A stretch of 64,000 bases of DNA from positions 1 to 64,000 of the forward strand of contig NZ_JAHQCW010000025.1 in NCBI RefSeq assembly GCF_019042275.1. Direction: 5' to 3'. Source of the stretch: Diplocloster agilis (lineage in GTDB: Bacteria; Bacillota; Clostridia; Lachnospirales; Lachnospiraceae). The notes beneath the pieces are model-generated. The model worked only from the letters and a program-made list of their open reading frames with translations. It did no database searches and was not told the origin of the DNA. Shown here one piece after another: positions 43,607 through 51,298 of this stretch (position 1 is its first letter; every line of letters starts with the position of its first letter). Position numbers and translations under genes: made by a program.

Positions 43607-45091
43607 ATGGAAAATAACAACATACTATCGGTTCAGGAAATCGTGAAGGAATACCCCGGTGTAAAAGCTCTTGACAAGGTCAGCCTGGATTTTCGAAAAG
43701 GGGAGATCCATGCACTTATGGGAGAAAACGGCGCGGGAAAATCAACACTGATCAAAGTGATTGCCGGTGCGATTCAGCCGGACAGCGGCGCGGTCTACAT
43801 GGATGGAAAAAAAGTAGATGCCATGGATACAAAGATATCCAAGGATCTGGGCATAGCGATTATTTACCAGGAATTAATGATGGTACCTGCCCTTTCCGTC
43901 TCGGAAAATGTCTTCCTGGGATCTGCGGTTCGAAAAGGCGTGATGATCGAGCGGAAAGAGATGGAAAGACGTTCCCGGAAGATATTTGAAGATCTGGGTA
44001 TCAAAATAGATGTCAGAAAACCGGTCGGTAAGCTGACCGTGGCCTATCAGCAGATGGTCGAGATTGCCAGGGCTCTTTCAAAGGATGCCAGAGTGCTGAT
44101 TATGGACGAACCATCCGCCGCTTTGACGGAGGAAGAAGTCCAGACTATGCTGCAGTTGGTTTTAAAACTAAAAGAAGCAGGCGTGACTATCATCTACGTC
44201 TCACACAGACTGGATGAAGTATTCCAGATTACAGACCGGATCTCTGTGCTGCGGGACGGACAATACATAACCACCCTGAACACAAAGGATACGGATAAAA
44301 CAGAGCTGATACATTATATGGTGGGCAGGGATCTGAACGAGACATTCCCGGCCAGGAACAGCAGAATCGGAGAAGTAGGGCTGGAGATCAGGAACTTTTC
44401 CGGAAACGGAGTGAAGGACATCAGCCTGTCCGTCCGGCATGGGGAGATACTGGGCCTTGGCGGTCTGGTCGGGGCAGGCAGGACGGAGCTGGCACAATTG
44501 ATCTATGGCCTGAGAAAACCGGAGGCGGGCGAGCTCTACCTGGACGGGAAGCAGACGGCGATCCGTTCCCCGAAGCAGGCGGTACGCTGCGGGATGGGCC
44601 TGATCCCGGAAGACAGAAAGCAGCTGGGGCTTTTGCTGGATTTTGACCTGCAGGAAAATATATCTCTGCCGTCCCTGCCCCGGATTTCCAGGGGAATCAT
44701 GATCAGTAAAAGACAGGAAGGGAAGATGGCCCAAGAACAGCAGACTGCGTTGAATATAAAGACCCCTACCATGAAGCAGAAAGCCAAGAACTTAAGCGGC
44801 GGCAATCAACAGAAGGTCGTGTTGGCCAAATGGCTGGGGGCCAATTGCGAATATCTGATTTTCGACGAACCTACAAGAGGAATCGACGTTGGGGCAAAAC
44901 AGGAAATCTACAAGCTGCTGAATCAGCTGGCCGAGGAAGGAAAATGTATTCTCATGATTTCGTCGGAGATGGAAGAACTGATCGGTGTTTCTGACCGTAT
45001 TATCGTATTGTGCGAGGGCCGCAAGACCGGAGAGCTATCCAAAGATGAGTTCAGCCAGGATCGTATTCTGTCACTGGCATCCGGGACATAA
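43607..45091 (+). CDS. Sugar ABC transporter ATP-binding protein (RbsA type)
   Basis: This 494-residue protein has two ATPase domains: Walker A 'GENGAGKSTLIK', Walker B 'VLIMDEPSAALT', then second-domain 'GLVGAGRTELAQLIYG', signature 'LSGGNQQKVVLAKWL' and 'LIFDEPTRGIDVGAKQEIYKLL'. The start is uncertain. ATG at 43607 has only a weak GGGTGAAG upstream, whereas the strong AGGAGG at about 43570 would suit an ATT codon at 43583 in the same frame. It pairs with the RbsC-type permease 15 bp downstream. Confidence 0.92.
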   Translation: MENNNILSVQEIVKEYPGVKALDKVSLDFRKGEIHALMGENGAGKSTLIKVIAGAIQPDSGAVYMDGKKVDAMDTKISKDLGIAIIYQELMMVPALSVSENVFLGSAVRKGVMIERKEMERRSRKIFEDLGIKIDVRKPVGKLTVAYQQMVEIARALSKDARVLIMDEPSAALTEEEVQTMLQLVLKLKEAGVTIIYVSHRLDEVFQITDRISVLRDGQYITTLNTKDTDKTELIHYMVGRDLNETFPARNSRIGEVGLEIRNFSGNGVKDISLSVRHGEILGLGGLVGAGRTELAQLIYGLRKPEAGELYLDGKQTAIRSPKQAVRCGMGLIPEDRKQLGLLLDFDLQENISLPSLPRISRGIMISKRQEGKMAQEQQTALNIKTPTMKQKAKNLSGGNQQKVVLAKWLGANCEYLIFDEPTRGIDVGAKQEIYKLLNQLAEEGKCILMISSEMEELIGVSDRIIVLCEGRKTGELSKDEFSQDRILSLASGT

Positions 45092-45106
45092 TGAAGGAGG
45101 AGAGAG

Positions 45107-46060
45107 ATGAAAGGAATCGCGTTAAAAATAGGAAAATCAAGTAAACTGCCAATTATATTGCTGCTGATTGGCATTATCATATTCTTTACGGTGTTGTCTC
45201 CGGCATTCTTAAGTCTTGATAATTTTCTGAATGTATTCCGTCAGATTTCTATGATTGGAATAGCCGGAATTGGAATGATCTGTGTGATGCTGACAGGCGG
45301 AATCGATCTGTCCATCAGCGCACAGGTTACACTGGTCAATATTGTCTGTGCATTTATGATGGTAAATATGGGGATGCATCCGGTACCCGCAAGCCTTGCG
45401 GCGATTTTAATCACAACCCTGCTGGGAACTTTCAACGGGATTCTGGTTGCCTATGGCAAATTAATACCGCTAATCGCGACCCTGTGTATGCAGAACATGC
45501 TGAAAGGATTGAGCTATATTATTTCCAAAGGCCAGCCGATCTTTGGGTTTCCCGAATCCTTTAAGGTGCTGGGACAAGGGTATGTGGGAGCGGTCCCCAT
45601 TCCGGTAATTGTTCTGATCATTGTGGCGGTCCTGGGGGCGTTTTTCTTAAATAAGACTTATATAGGAAGATATTTTTACTGCATCGGCGGAAACGAGGAA
45701 GCCACCAACCTCTCAGGAGTCAATACCACAAAGGTGAAGGTGCTGGCATACAGTGTCTGTGGATTCTTCTCAGGCCTTGCCGGTATCGTCTGGCTTTCCA
45801 GAGTTAATTCGGGGCAGCCTACTACCGGGAATGGTTTTGAGTTCGATGTGATCAGCGGTATCGTATTGGGCGGTGTCAGTATTCTAGGTGGCGAGGGAGA
45901 TGTACTGGGTGCCATTCTCGGAGTGATCGTGATCGGATTGCTGAACAATGGCCTGACCCTTTTGAACGTGGGCGAGTATTATCAGCTTCTGGTGAAAGGT
46001 GTCGTTTTGTTGCTGGCCATCGGTATGGACAGTTTCAAGAGAAATTTTAAGAAAAATTAG
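45107..46060 (+). CDS. Sugar ABC transporter permease (RbsC type)
   Basis: This 317-residue protein has multiple helices with 'MLTGGIDLSISAQVTLVNIV' and 'GGNEEATNLSGVNTTKVKVLAYSVCGFFSGLAGIV', the RbsC signatures. GGAGGAGAG precedes the ATG. It completes the second RbsBAC-type importer. Gene order (binding protein, ATPase, permease) differs from the system at 30397. Confidence 0.93.
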   Translation: MKGIALKIGKSSKLPIILLLIGIIIFFTVLSPAFLSLDNFLNVFRQISMIGIAGIGMICVMLTGGIDLSISAQVTLVNIVCAFMMVNMGMHPVPASLAAILITTLLGTFNGILVAYGKLIPLIATLCMQNMLKGLSYIISKGQPIFGFPESFKVLGQGYVGAVPIPVIVLIIVAVLGAFFLNKTYIGRYFYCIGGNEEATNLSGVNTTKVKVLAYSVCGFFSGLAGIVWLSRVNSGQPTTGNGFEFDVISGIVLGGVSILGGEGDVLGAILGVIVIGLLNNGLTLLNVGEYYQLLVKGVVLLLAIGMDSFKRNFKKN

Positions 46061-46087
46061 AGGACAGCAGAAATAGAAAAGTAAATA

Positions 46088-46116
46088 TTTACAATCCCCC
46101 TGCCATATAGGATAAT
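46088..46116 (+). promoter_or_regulatory. Promoter of hisA
   Basis: TTTACA (46088-46093) and GATAAT (46111-46116) have a 17-bp spacer. This gives hisA its own promoter separate from the transporter operon. GTGAA-TTCAC can form a small hairpin just downstream. Confidence 0.7.
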
Positions 46117-46193
46117 AAGTGAAAGATGCTCCACTTCACAAACGGAAATCTGTATAAAACAGTATCGTTTATCAGAAAGGCAGGGAAATGCAT

Positions 46194-46979
46194 ATGAAAT
46201 TTCGTCCATGCATTGACATACATAACGGACAGGTAAAGCAAATCGTCGGCGGAAGCCTGCGGGACCAGGGAGACCAGGCGCTGGAGAACTTCGTATCGGA
46301 GCGGGACGCGGCCTATTATGCCAGGTTCTATCAAAAAGACGGGCTTAGCGGCGGACATATTATATTACTGAACCACAAGGAATCCCCTTATTATGAGGCG
46401 ACAAGGCGTCAGGCGGAGCTGGCGTTAAAAGCCTGCCCGGGAGATTTCCAGGTGGGAGGGGGTATCACAAAGGACAACGCGTTGGAATACCTTCGGATGG
46501 GAGCTTCCCATGTGATCGTAACCTCCTATGTATTCCGGGAAGGGAAAATTCAGGAAGAAAATCTGAAGGCCATCAGCCGGCTTGTGGGAAGAGAACATCT
46601 GGTGCTGGATTTAAGCTGCCGGAGAAAAGAGGACGGTTATTACATCGTAACGGACCGTTGGCAGAACTTTACGGACGTCAAAGTGAGTCCGGAAACACTG
46701 GATGAGCTGGCTGCCTATTGTGATGAGTTCCTGATCCATGCTGCGGACGTGGAGGGCCGGGCGCAGGGGATCGAATATGATCTGGTGGATATGCTGGGAT
46801 GCTGGGAAGGGATTCCGGTTACTTATGCCGGCGGCGTTGGGAATTTTGACCATCTGGAGCAATTATACATTCTGGGCCAGAACCGCCTGGATGTAACCAT
46901 CGGCAGCGCGCTGGATCTTTTTGGCGGCTCCATGGATTATAATAGAGTACTGGATTTTTGCGAAGCGTCCAGAGAATAA
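46194..46979 (+). CDS. hisA: Phosphoribosylformimino-AICAR ribotide isomerase, eukaryotic type
   Basis: This 261-residue TIM-barrel enzyme of histidine synthesis isomerises ProFAR. Motifs match the eukaryotic HIS6 group rather than standard bacterial HisA: 'FRPCIDIHNGQVKQIVGGSL', 'DFQVGGGIT', 'ASHVIVTSYVF', 'LVLDLSCRRKEDGYYIVTDRWQ', 'FLIHAADVEGRAQGIE' and 'VTIGSALDLFGG'. Catalytic Asp residues are in 'CIDIHNG' and 'ADVEG'. Two ATGs (46188, 46194) are possible; the second has better spacing from GGCAGGG. No other his gene is adjacent, and it has its own promoter. Confidence 0.92.
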   Translation: MKFRPCIDIHNGQVKQIVGGSLRDQGDQALENFVSERDAAYYARFYQKDGLSGGHIILLNHKESPYYEATRRQAELALKACPGDFQVGGGITKDNALEYLRMGASHVIVTSYVFREGKIQEENLKAISRLVGREHLVLDLSCRRKEDGYYIVTDRWQNFTDVKVSPETLDELAAYCDEFLIHAADVEGRAQGIEYDLVDMLGCWEGIPVTYAGGVGNFDHLEQLYILGQNRLDVTIGSALDLFGGSMDYNRVLDFCEASRE

Positions 46980-47000
46980 GAAAAAACGGATCACGGATTA

Positions 47001-47029
47001 GGAGAATTCTGACAGAATTCTCCATTTTT
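47001..47029 (+). terminator. Terminator after hisA, with a related partial repeat downstream
   Basis: GGAGAATTCTG and CAGAATTCTCC form a perfect 11-bp stem around one base, followed by ATTTTTC. A similar sequence, AATTCCGACAAAATTCTC, recurs at 47066-47083 near the TATAAT of the next gene, so the word may also be an operator. Confidence 0.78.
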
Positions 47030-47174
47030 CGTGCAGTAACGAAAGATTTCACAAAAAGTTAAGAAATTCCGACAAAATTCTCTGCTATAATAAATACGGA
47101 AATTTTATTTTACAGATAAGATCCGGTCTTGTTCGCACCGGATTTTTAATACAGGCAGGTTAAAAGGAGATCCC

Positions 47175-48506
47175 ATGTTTCGTATGAAATTTAAATATAT
47201 CATGGTTTCCATGATCTTATGTTTACTTCTCATAGCTCCCGCGCAGACAGCGCAGGCGGCCGTGCCAACCGCGGAATTCCCGGAAGGATGGCCCCAGGGG
47301 CCCGGCGTGGAGGCGGAGTCCGCCATTATCATGGAGGCCAGCACCGGAACGATCTTATATGAAAAGAATAGTCACGAAGAATTATATCCGGCCAGTATCA
47401 CGAAAATTATGACAACTTTGCTGGCCCTTAATAACAGTTCTCTGAATGATACCGTGACCTTTTCTCATGATGCCGTATTCAGTGTGGGCACCTCGGATGC
47501 CAAACTGGGCGGTATCGACGAGGGGGATAAACTCACCATGGAACAGTGCCTCTACGGGGTCATGCTGGCGTCCGCAAATGACGTGTCCTACGCGGTGGCG
47601 GAGCATGTGGGGGGAAGCCTGTCCAAATTCGTGGACATGATGAACGAAGAGGCCGAAAAACTGGGCTGCGAAAATACCCATTTTACCAATGCCAGCGGCC
47701 TGCCGGATGCGGATCACTACACGACTGCCTACGACATGGCGCTGATCTCCCAGGAGGCCCTCAAAAATCCGGTATTCCGGCAGATCGCGCAAACGATGGT
47801 CTACACGATCCCGGCGGATGAGTACTGTCCGGAACCCAGAGCCAGGGCCAATCATCACGAAATGAAGTCCAATGGGAAATATCCGTACGACGGCTGGATC
47901 GGAGGAAAGACCGGCTGGACCGCCTCCGCCGGCTATACCCTGGTCACCTTCGCCCACAAAAACAATATGGATCTGATCTGCGTGATTATGAAATCCTCCC
48001 AGACGGGTCAATATACCGATACGAAAGCGCTGCTGGACTACGGCTTCCAGAACTTTAAGCGGATGAATCTGTCCGAGGCGGAAGTCCGGCCGGCGGAACA
48101 GGAATCGGCTGACAATACACTAAGGCTGGGCGATTTTATGAAAGAACAGCCACTGCTTGGCATCAATCCGGAGGATTACATCGTGATTCCCGGACCGGCC
48201 GGCTGGGATCAGATCGAGGCAGTGTTCATACCCGACGCCCAGGATGATGAGACGGCCGGCAGCATGCGTTATACCTATAACGGGTACTATGTCGGTACCG
48301 GCCGTGTCGTATTAAACACTGAGAACGCATATCAGTTCCAGGCGTCAACCAATCTAAACCGGAATAATTCCGCGCATGGGATTCTGAAGATCAATCCCTG
48401 GATCATTGCAGCTGCGGCCGTCCTGGCTGTCATAATCGTAGTTGTTATTATCCTGTTGTTCAGACGCCCGCGCCGCAGGCGACGGGGACGGAAGCTGAGG
48501 TTTTGA
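47175..48506 (+). CDS. D-alanyl-D-alanine carboxypeptidase (DacF/PBP5 family)
   Basis: This 443-residue serine peptidase trims peptidoglycan pentapeptides outside the membrane. It has a signal peptide (cleavage after 'AQA' near 28). Active-site motifs are S-x-x-K in 'YPASITKIMT' (Ser near 74), S-x-N in 'LASANDVSYAV' near 135 and K-T-G in 'IGGKTGWTASAGY' near 240. A C-terminal domain is followed by a transmembrane helix ('WIIAAAAVLAVIIVVVIILLF') and a strongly basic end (RRPRRRRRGRK). AAAAGGAG precedes the ATG. It may serve vegetative or spore cortex remodelling. Confidence 0.93.
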   Translation: MFRMKFKYIMVSMILCLLLIAPAQTAQAAVPTAEFPEGWPQGPGVEAESAIIMEASTGTILYEKNSHEELYPASITKIMTTLLALNNSSLNDTVTFSHDAVFSVGTSDAKLGGIDEGDKLTMEQCLYGVMLASANDVSYAVAEHVGGSLSKFVDMMNEEAEKLGCENTHFTNASGLPDADHYTTAYDMALISQEALKNPVFRQIAQTMVYTIPADEYCPEPRARANHHEMKSNGKYPYDGWIGGKTGWTASAGYTLVTFAHKNNMDLICVIMKSSQTGQYTDTKALLDYGFQNFKRMNLSEAEVRPAEQESADNTLRLGDFMKEQPLLGINPEDYIVIPGPAGWDQIEAVFIPDAQDDETAGSMRYTYNGYYVGTGRVVLNTENAYQFQASTNLNRNNSAHGILKINPWIIAAAAVLAVIIVVVIILLFRRPRRRRRGRKLRF

Positions 48507-48549
48507 CGCCCGGGTAAAGTGAGATCGATGCAAAGATCCGGTAAAATGA

Positions 48550-48590
48550 TTGTAAAAAACTGTTAATATGGTATAATAATAATACCATAT
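48550..48590 (+). promoter_or_regulatory. hpf promoter overlapped by a 25-bp palindrome
   Basis: TTGTAA (48550-48555) and TATAAT (48572-48577) have a 16-bp spacer. The -10 box lies inside ATATGGTAT-n7-ATACCATAT (48566-48590), perfect 9-bp arms. This looks like a repressor site controlling hibernation-factor synthesis. Confidence 0.72.
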
Positions 48591-48645
48591 GTGAATGCGG
48601 TAAAACGCTCCAATGTGGGAATAATTCATAAAGGAGTTGAGCATC

Positions 48646-49176
48646 ATGCGTTTTATAATCAGCGGAAAAAATATCGATGTGACAGAAGGTTTAAGAGCAG
48701 CAATTACGGACAAGTTAGGAAAGTTAGAAAAGTACTTCACTCCTGAAACAGAAGTTATCGTAACATTGAGTGTAGAGAAAGAAAGACAGAAAATAGAAGT
48801 AACCATTCCGGTAAAAGGAAACATTATCCGTTCGGAGCAGGTCAGCAACGATATGTATGTATCCATTGACCTGGTGGAAGAAGTGATCGAGCGGCAGTTA
48901 AAGAAATACAAGAACAAGATCGTAGATAAAAAGCAGCAGGCGGCAGGCAACTTCCAGCAGGCCTATATCGACAAGGACTATGAGGAAGACGACGAGATCA
49001 GGATTATTCGTACCAAGCGATTCGGTATGAAACCCATGTATCCGGAAGATGCCTGTATTCAAATGGAACTGTTAGGCCACAGCTTTTTCGTTTTCCGTAA
49101 CGCGGAGACTGACGAAGTAAATGTTGTCTACAAACGAAAAGGAAATACCTACGGGCTGATCGAACCGGAATTCTAA
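48646..49176 (+). CDS. hpf: Long-form ribosome hibernation promoting factor
   Basis: This 176-residue protein dimerises 70S ribosomes into inactive 100S particles in stationary phase. The N-terminal domain (residues 1-100) has 'MRFIISGKNIDVTEGLRAAITDKLGKLEKYF', 'VTLSVEKERQKIEVTIPVKG' and 'DMYVSIDLVEEVIERQLKKYK'. The C-terminal dimerisation domain has 'IIRTKRFGMKPMYPEDACIQMELLGHSFFVFRNAETDEVNVVYKRKGNTYGLIEP'. The start at 48646 has better spacing from AAGGAG than the TTG at 48637. Confidence 0.95.
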   Translation: MRFIISGKNIDVTEGLRAAITDKLGKLEKYFTPETEVIVTLSVEKERQKIEVTIPVKGNIIRSEQVSNDMYVSIDLVEEVIERQLKKYKNKIVDKKQQAAGNFQQAYIDKDYEEDDEIRIIRTKRFGMKPMYPEDACIQMELLGHSFFVFRNAETDEVNVVYKRKGNTYGLIEPEF

Positions 49177-49218
49177 AGGGATAGATCGGAACCGTCAGTA
49201 AGCGAATAGAATAAAAGT

Positions 49219-49261
49219 GCGCTGCCGTTATCAGAGTCAAATCTGAGCGGCAGCGCTTTTT
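49219..49261 (+). terminator. Intrinsic terminator after hpf
   Basis: GCGCTGCCG (49219-49227) pairs with CGGCAGCGC (49248-49256), extended by TCAGA/TCTGA inside, followed by five T. Confidence 0.93.
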
Positions 49262-49321
49262 GATGGACCGGAAAACAATGTCAGGGACTGCTTCCGGCTG
49301 AAAAAACTCCTCTTTGCCGGA

Positions 49322-49348
49322 ACTCATTCATTTAACCGGCATAATCTA
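49322..49348 (+). promoter_or_regulatory. Sigma-K/sigma-E-like promoter of the thioester-domain protein
   Basis: AC (49322-49323), exactly 16 bp, then CATAATCTA (49340-49348) matches the mother-cell sigma-K consensus AC-N16-CATANNNTA. No convincing sigma-A promoter was seen in the same gap, although TATAAT-like bases overlap the region (CTATAATTA). The start codon lies 50 bp downstream. Confidence 0.6.
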
Positions 49349-49397
49349 TAATTAGGTAAGAACTAATTACCGATGGATAACAAAAGGAGTAATTGAA

Positions 49398-51044
49398 ATG
49401 ATAGAAATAGATAATACGCGGTTGGTTTCTGCGTCGCGTCCCTTCCTTATATATGAGGGTTCTGATATTACCGGAACCGTTGACGGAAATGCGGGACCGG
49501 AGAGCTATTGTGACCTGTCCTACACATCGGCTTCCCGGTATCGGCTGAACAGAGAGGATCACAATCAGATCTTCCAGTTTTTCCTTACTTCACAGGGAAA
49601 TGAGAGGCTGGCGTACTGCCTTGACAAATTTGCCGACGGCCCTTATGGCGACGTCCCTTATCAAAGTACAACATTCGAAAGCTTGTTCCCAAATGCCACT
49701 GCCCGGCAAAAAAGGATGCTGGCGTGGATACTGGCAAACGCGTTTCCCACAGTAAACGCTTCCGATACCTTCGCGCTGGTTGGAGTTGACGACAAAGCCT
49801 CTCCGGCTTTGGATGATAACGATGCTTATGCCGTGGTGCAGACAGCCCTGTGGGTACTGCTGGGGCAGATCGCCCCGGACGAAGTACGCTTTATGGACTG
49901 TGCCACTGGCGGGACCCATCCCAAGTCCGACCGGCTCCGGGCCGCGGTACTAAAACTTCTGGAAATGGCCGGCAGTTACGCGGACTCCGGTGAAAACGGT
50001 AACTCCGGTAACCTGGCGGTATCTTCCGGCGCCTGCCGTAATGAACTGATCAACTGCTGCAACAAAGGCCGTATACCTGATGATACAGCGGCCCCTTACT
50101 TCATATTCCGCGGATGTCCCGATGAATTACGCTCTGTATGCGGCCGGGTTATGGTAGGACCATTCCGGCTTTTATCCAACTATAAAGGCCAGCCTCTGAT
50201 CACGATAGAACCTCTGTGCGCATGCGATGATGATTTCACGGCCACACTTATGGACTTTTGCGGTAACCCGATAACCAATCCGGGGTTAAACCAGGAATTC
50301 TATATCGCGCTGCGCATGTGCACGAACAGCTTGTGTTTTCGTGTAAAAGCAACCCTGACCGGAACGATAACCCGTGTAATCACGCTGAAACCCAACAGTA
50401 CAGCGCTGAACTACCAGCCGATCGGCTCCAGCTCCGAAGATGAGACTGTAACACAGTCTGCTGATATCTGTGTATGCCTGACCAATCCTCAATTAGTAAG
50501 TAAGGAGAAAGTCCACGGCGACGGTATTCAAATACTGAATAATAACAATAATAACAACAATAACAATAATAATAACAATAATAATAGCAATGGTAATAAT
50601 GGAAATGCCGGCGGTATGATATGCGGTATCCAATATCCGCCCTTTTTAGGATGGCCATACTGTATTCCATGGTGGATGTATCCGCAGGGGAACGACCGGC
50701 CGCCGTATCCGCCGTACCCGCCATATCCCCCAGAACCGCCGTACCCGCCGTATCCCCCGTTCCCACCATATCCTCCGTTCCCACCGAGGCCTCCGTATCC
50801 GCCGGAGCCCTTATGCCCGCCCAAGCCGCCCTGCCCGCCGGAACCCCCGTGCCCGCCTAAGCCGCCTTGTCCGCCGGAACCTCCGTGTCCGCCTAAGCCG
50901 CCCTGTCCGCCGGCCCCCCCATGCCCGCCTAAGCCGCCCTGCCCGCCGGAACCGCCCTGTCCCCCAAAACCGCCTTGTATATGTGAACCATGCTGTAAAC
51001 CGCCTCAATGCCCCATAAAGTCGCACTCCCCTCAGATTCACTGA
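49398..51044 (+). CDS. Thioester-domain protein with poly-Asn linker and Pro/Cys repeat tail
   Basis: This 548-residue protein has four regions. Residues 1-170 look like an internal-thioester adhesin domain: 'LAYCLDKF' (Cys74) and 'YAVVQTALWVLLGQ' (Gln148, matching the Q-x-A-hydrophobic-W signature) would form the Cys-Gln bond. Residues 170-370 form a Cys-containing beta-rich region. Residues 381-396 are 16 Asn in a row, then Ser/Gly/Asn. The tail has 'YPPYPPYPPEPP' and 'CPPKPPCPPEPP' repeats ending in a Cys-rich 'CICEPCCKPPQC'. There is no signal peptide, membrane helix or LPxTG, so surface display by secretion is unlikely. A sigma-K-like promoter lies upstream, which suggests a spore coat or exosporium role (inference). 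Confidence 0.8.
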   Translation: MIEIDNTRLVSASRPFLIYEGSDITGTVDGNAGPESYCDLSYTSASRYRLNREDHNQIFQFFLTSQGNERLAYCLDKFADGPYGDVPYQSTTFESLFPNATARQKRMLAWILANAFPTVNASDTFALVGVDDKASPALDDNDAYAVVQTALWVLLGQIAPDEVRFMDCATGGTHPKSDRLRAAVLKLLEMAGSYADSGENGNSGNLAVSSGACRNELINCCNKGRIPDDTAAPYFIFRGCPDELRSVCGRVMVGPFRLLSNYKGQPLITIEPLCACDDDFTATLMDFCGNPITNPGLNQEFYIALRMCTNSLCFRVKATLTGTITRVITLKPNSTALNYQPIGSSSEDETVTQSADICVCLTNPQLVSKEKVHGDGIQILNNNNNNNNNNNNNNNNSNGNNGNAGGMICGIQYPPFLGWPYCIPWWMYPQGNDRPPYPPYPPYPPEPPYPPYPPFPPYPPFPPRPPYPPEPLCPPKPPCPPEPPCPPKPPCPPEPPCPPKPPCPPAPPCPPKPPCPPEPPCPPKPPCICEPCCKPPQCPIKSHSPQIH

Positions 51045-51124
51045 CAACTGCCCGTAAAGAAAGAGCACCTGTACCGAACCATCTACGGAAGACAAAGCCA
51101 ACTTAAAATCAAACCATAACAAAA

Positions 51125-51155
51125 GGCCGTAACAATAACAGATACTGTTACGGCC
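51125..51155 (-). terminator. Hairpin with T-run on the minus strand
   Basis: GGCCGTAACA pairs with TGTTACGGCC (10 bp). The T-run (TTTTGTT) follows it on the minus strand, but no minus-strand gene lies nearby. It may act as a weak bidirectional terminator for the gene ending at 51044. Confidence 0.5.
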
Positions 51156-51222
51156 ATACTGGCTTGTCTTTGTATAAGTCAAAAATTCCGGGGTATTTCC
51201 GCAGAAGTTCACGAGAAGTTTG

Positions 51223-51251
51223 TTGAATTCACCCTCCGATGGTGTTACAAT
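51223..51251 (+). promoter_or_regulatory. Sigma-A promoter of secA
   Basis: TTGAAT (51223-51228), a 17-bp spacer and TACAAT (51246-51251), 47 bp before the secA start. Confidence 0.85.
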
Positions 51252-51298
51252 GTGGTATATGTGACCATATAGAAAGATAAAATAGGAGCGAACAAGGT

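Noticed and set aside
50528-50824. Minus-strand Gly/Tyr-rich frame (GGYGG repeats then poly-Leu)
   Set aside because: It is the antisense of the PPYPP and poly-Asn coding of the thioester protein; no RBS.
49398-51044. Thioester protein as a sortase-anchored adhesin
   Set aside because: No signal peptide at the N-terminus, no LPxTG, no C-terminal membrane helix, and no other start codon upstream that would add one.
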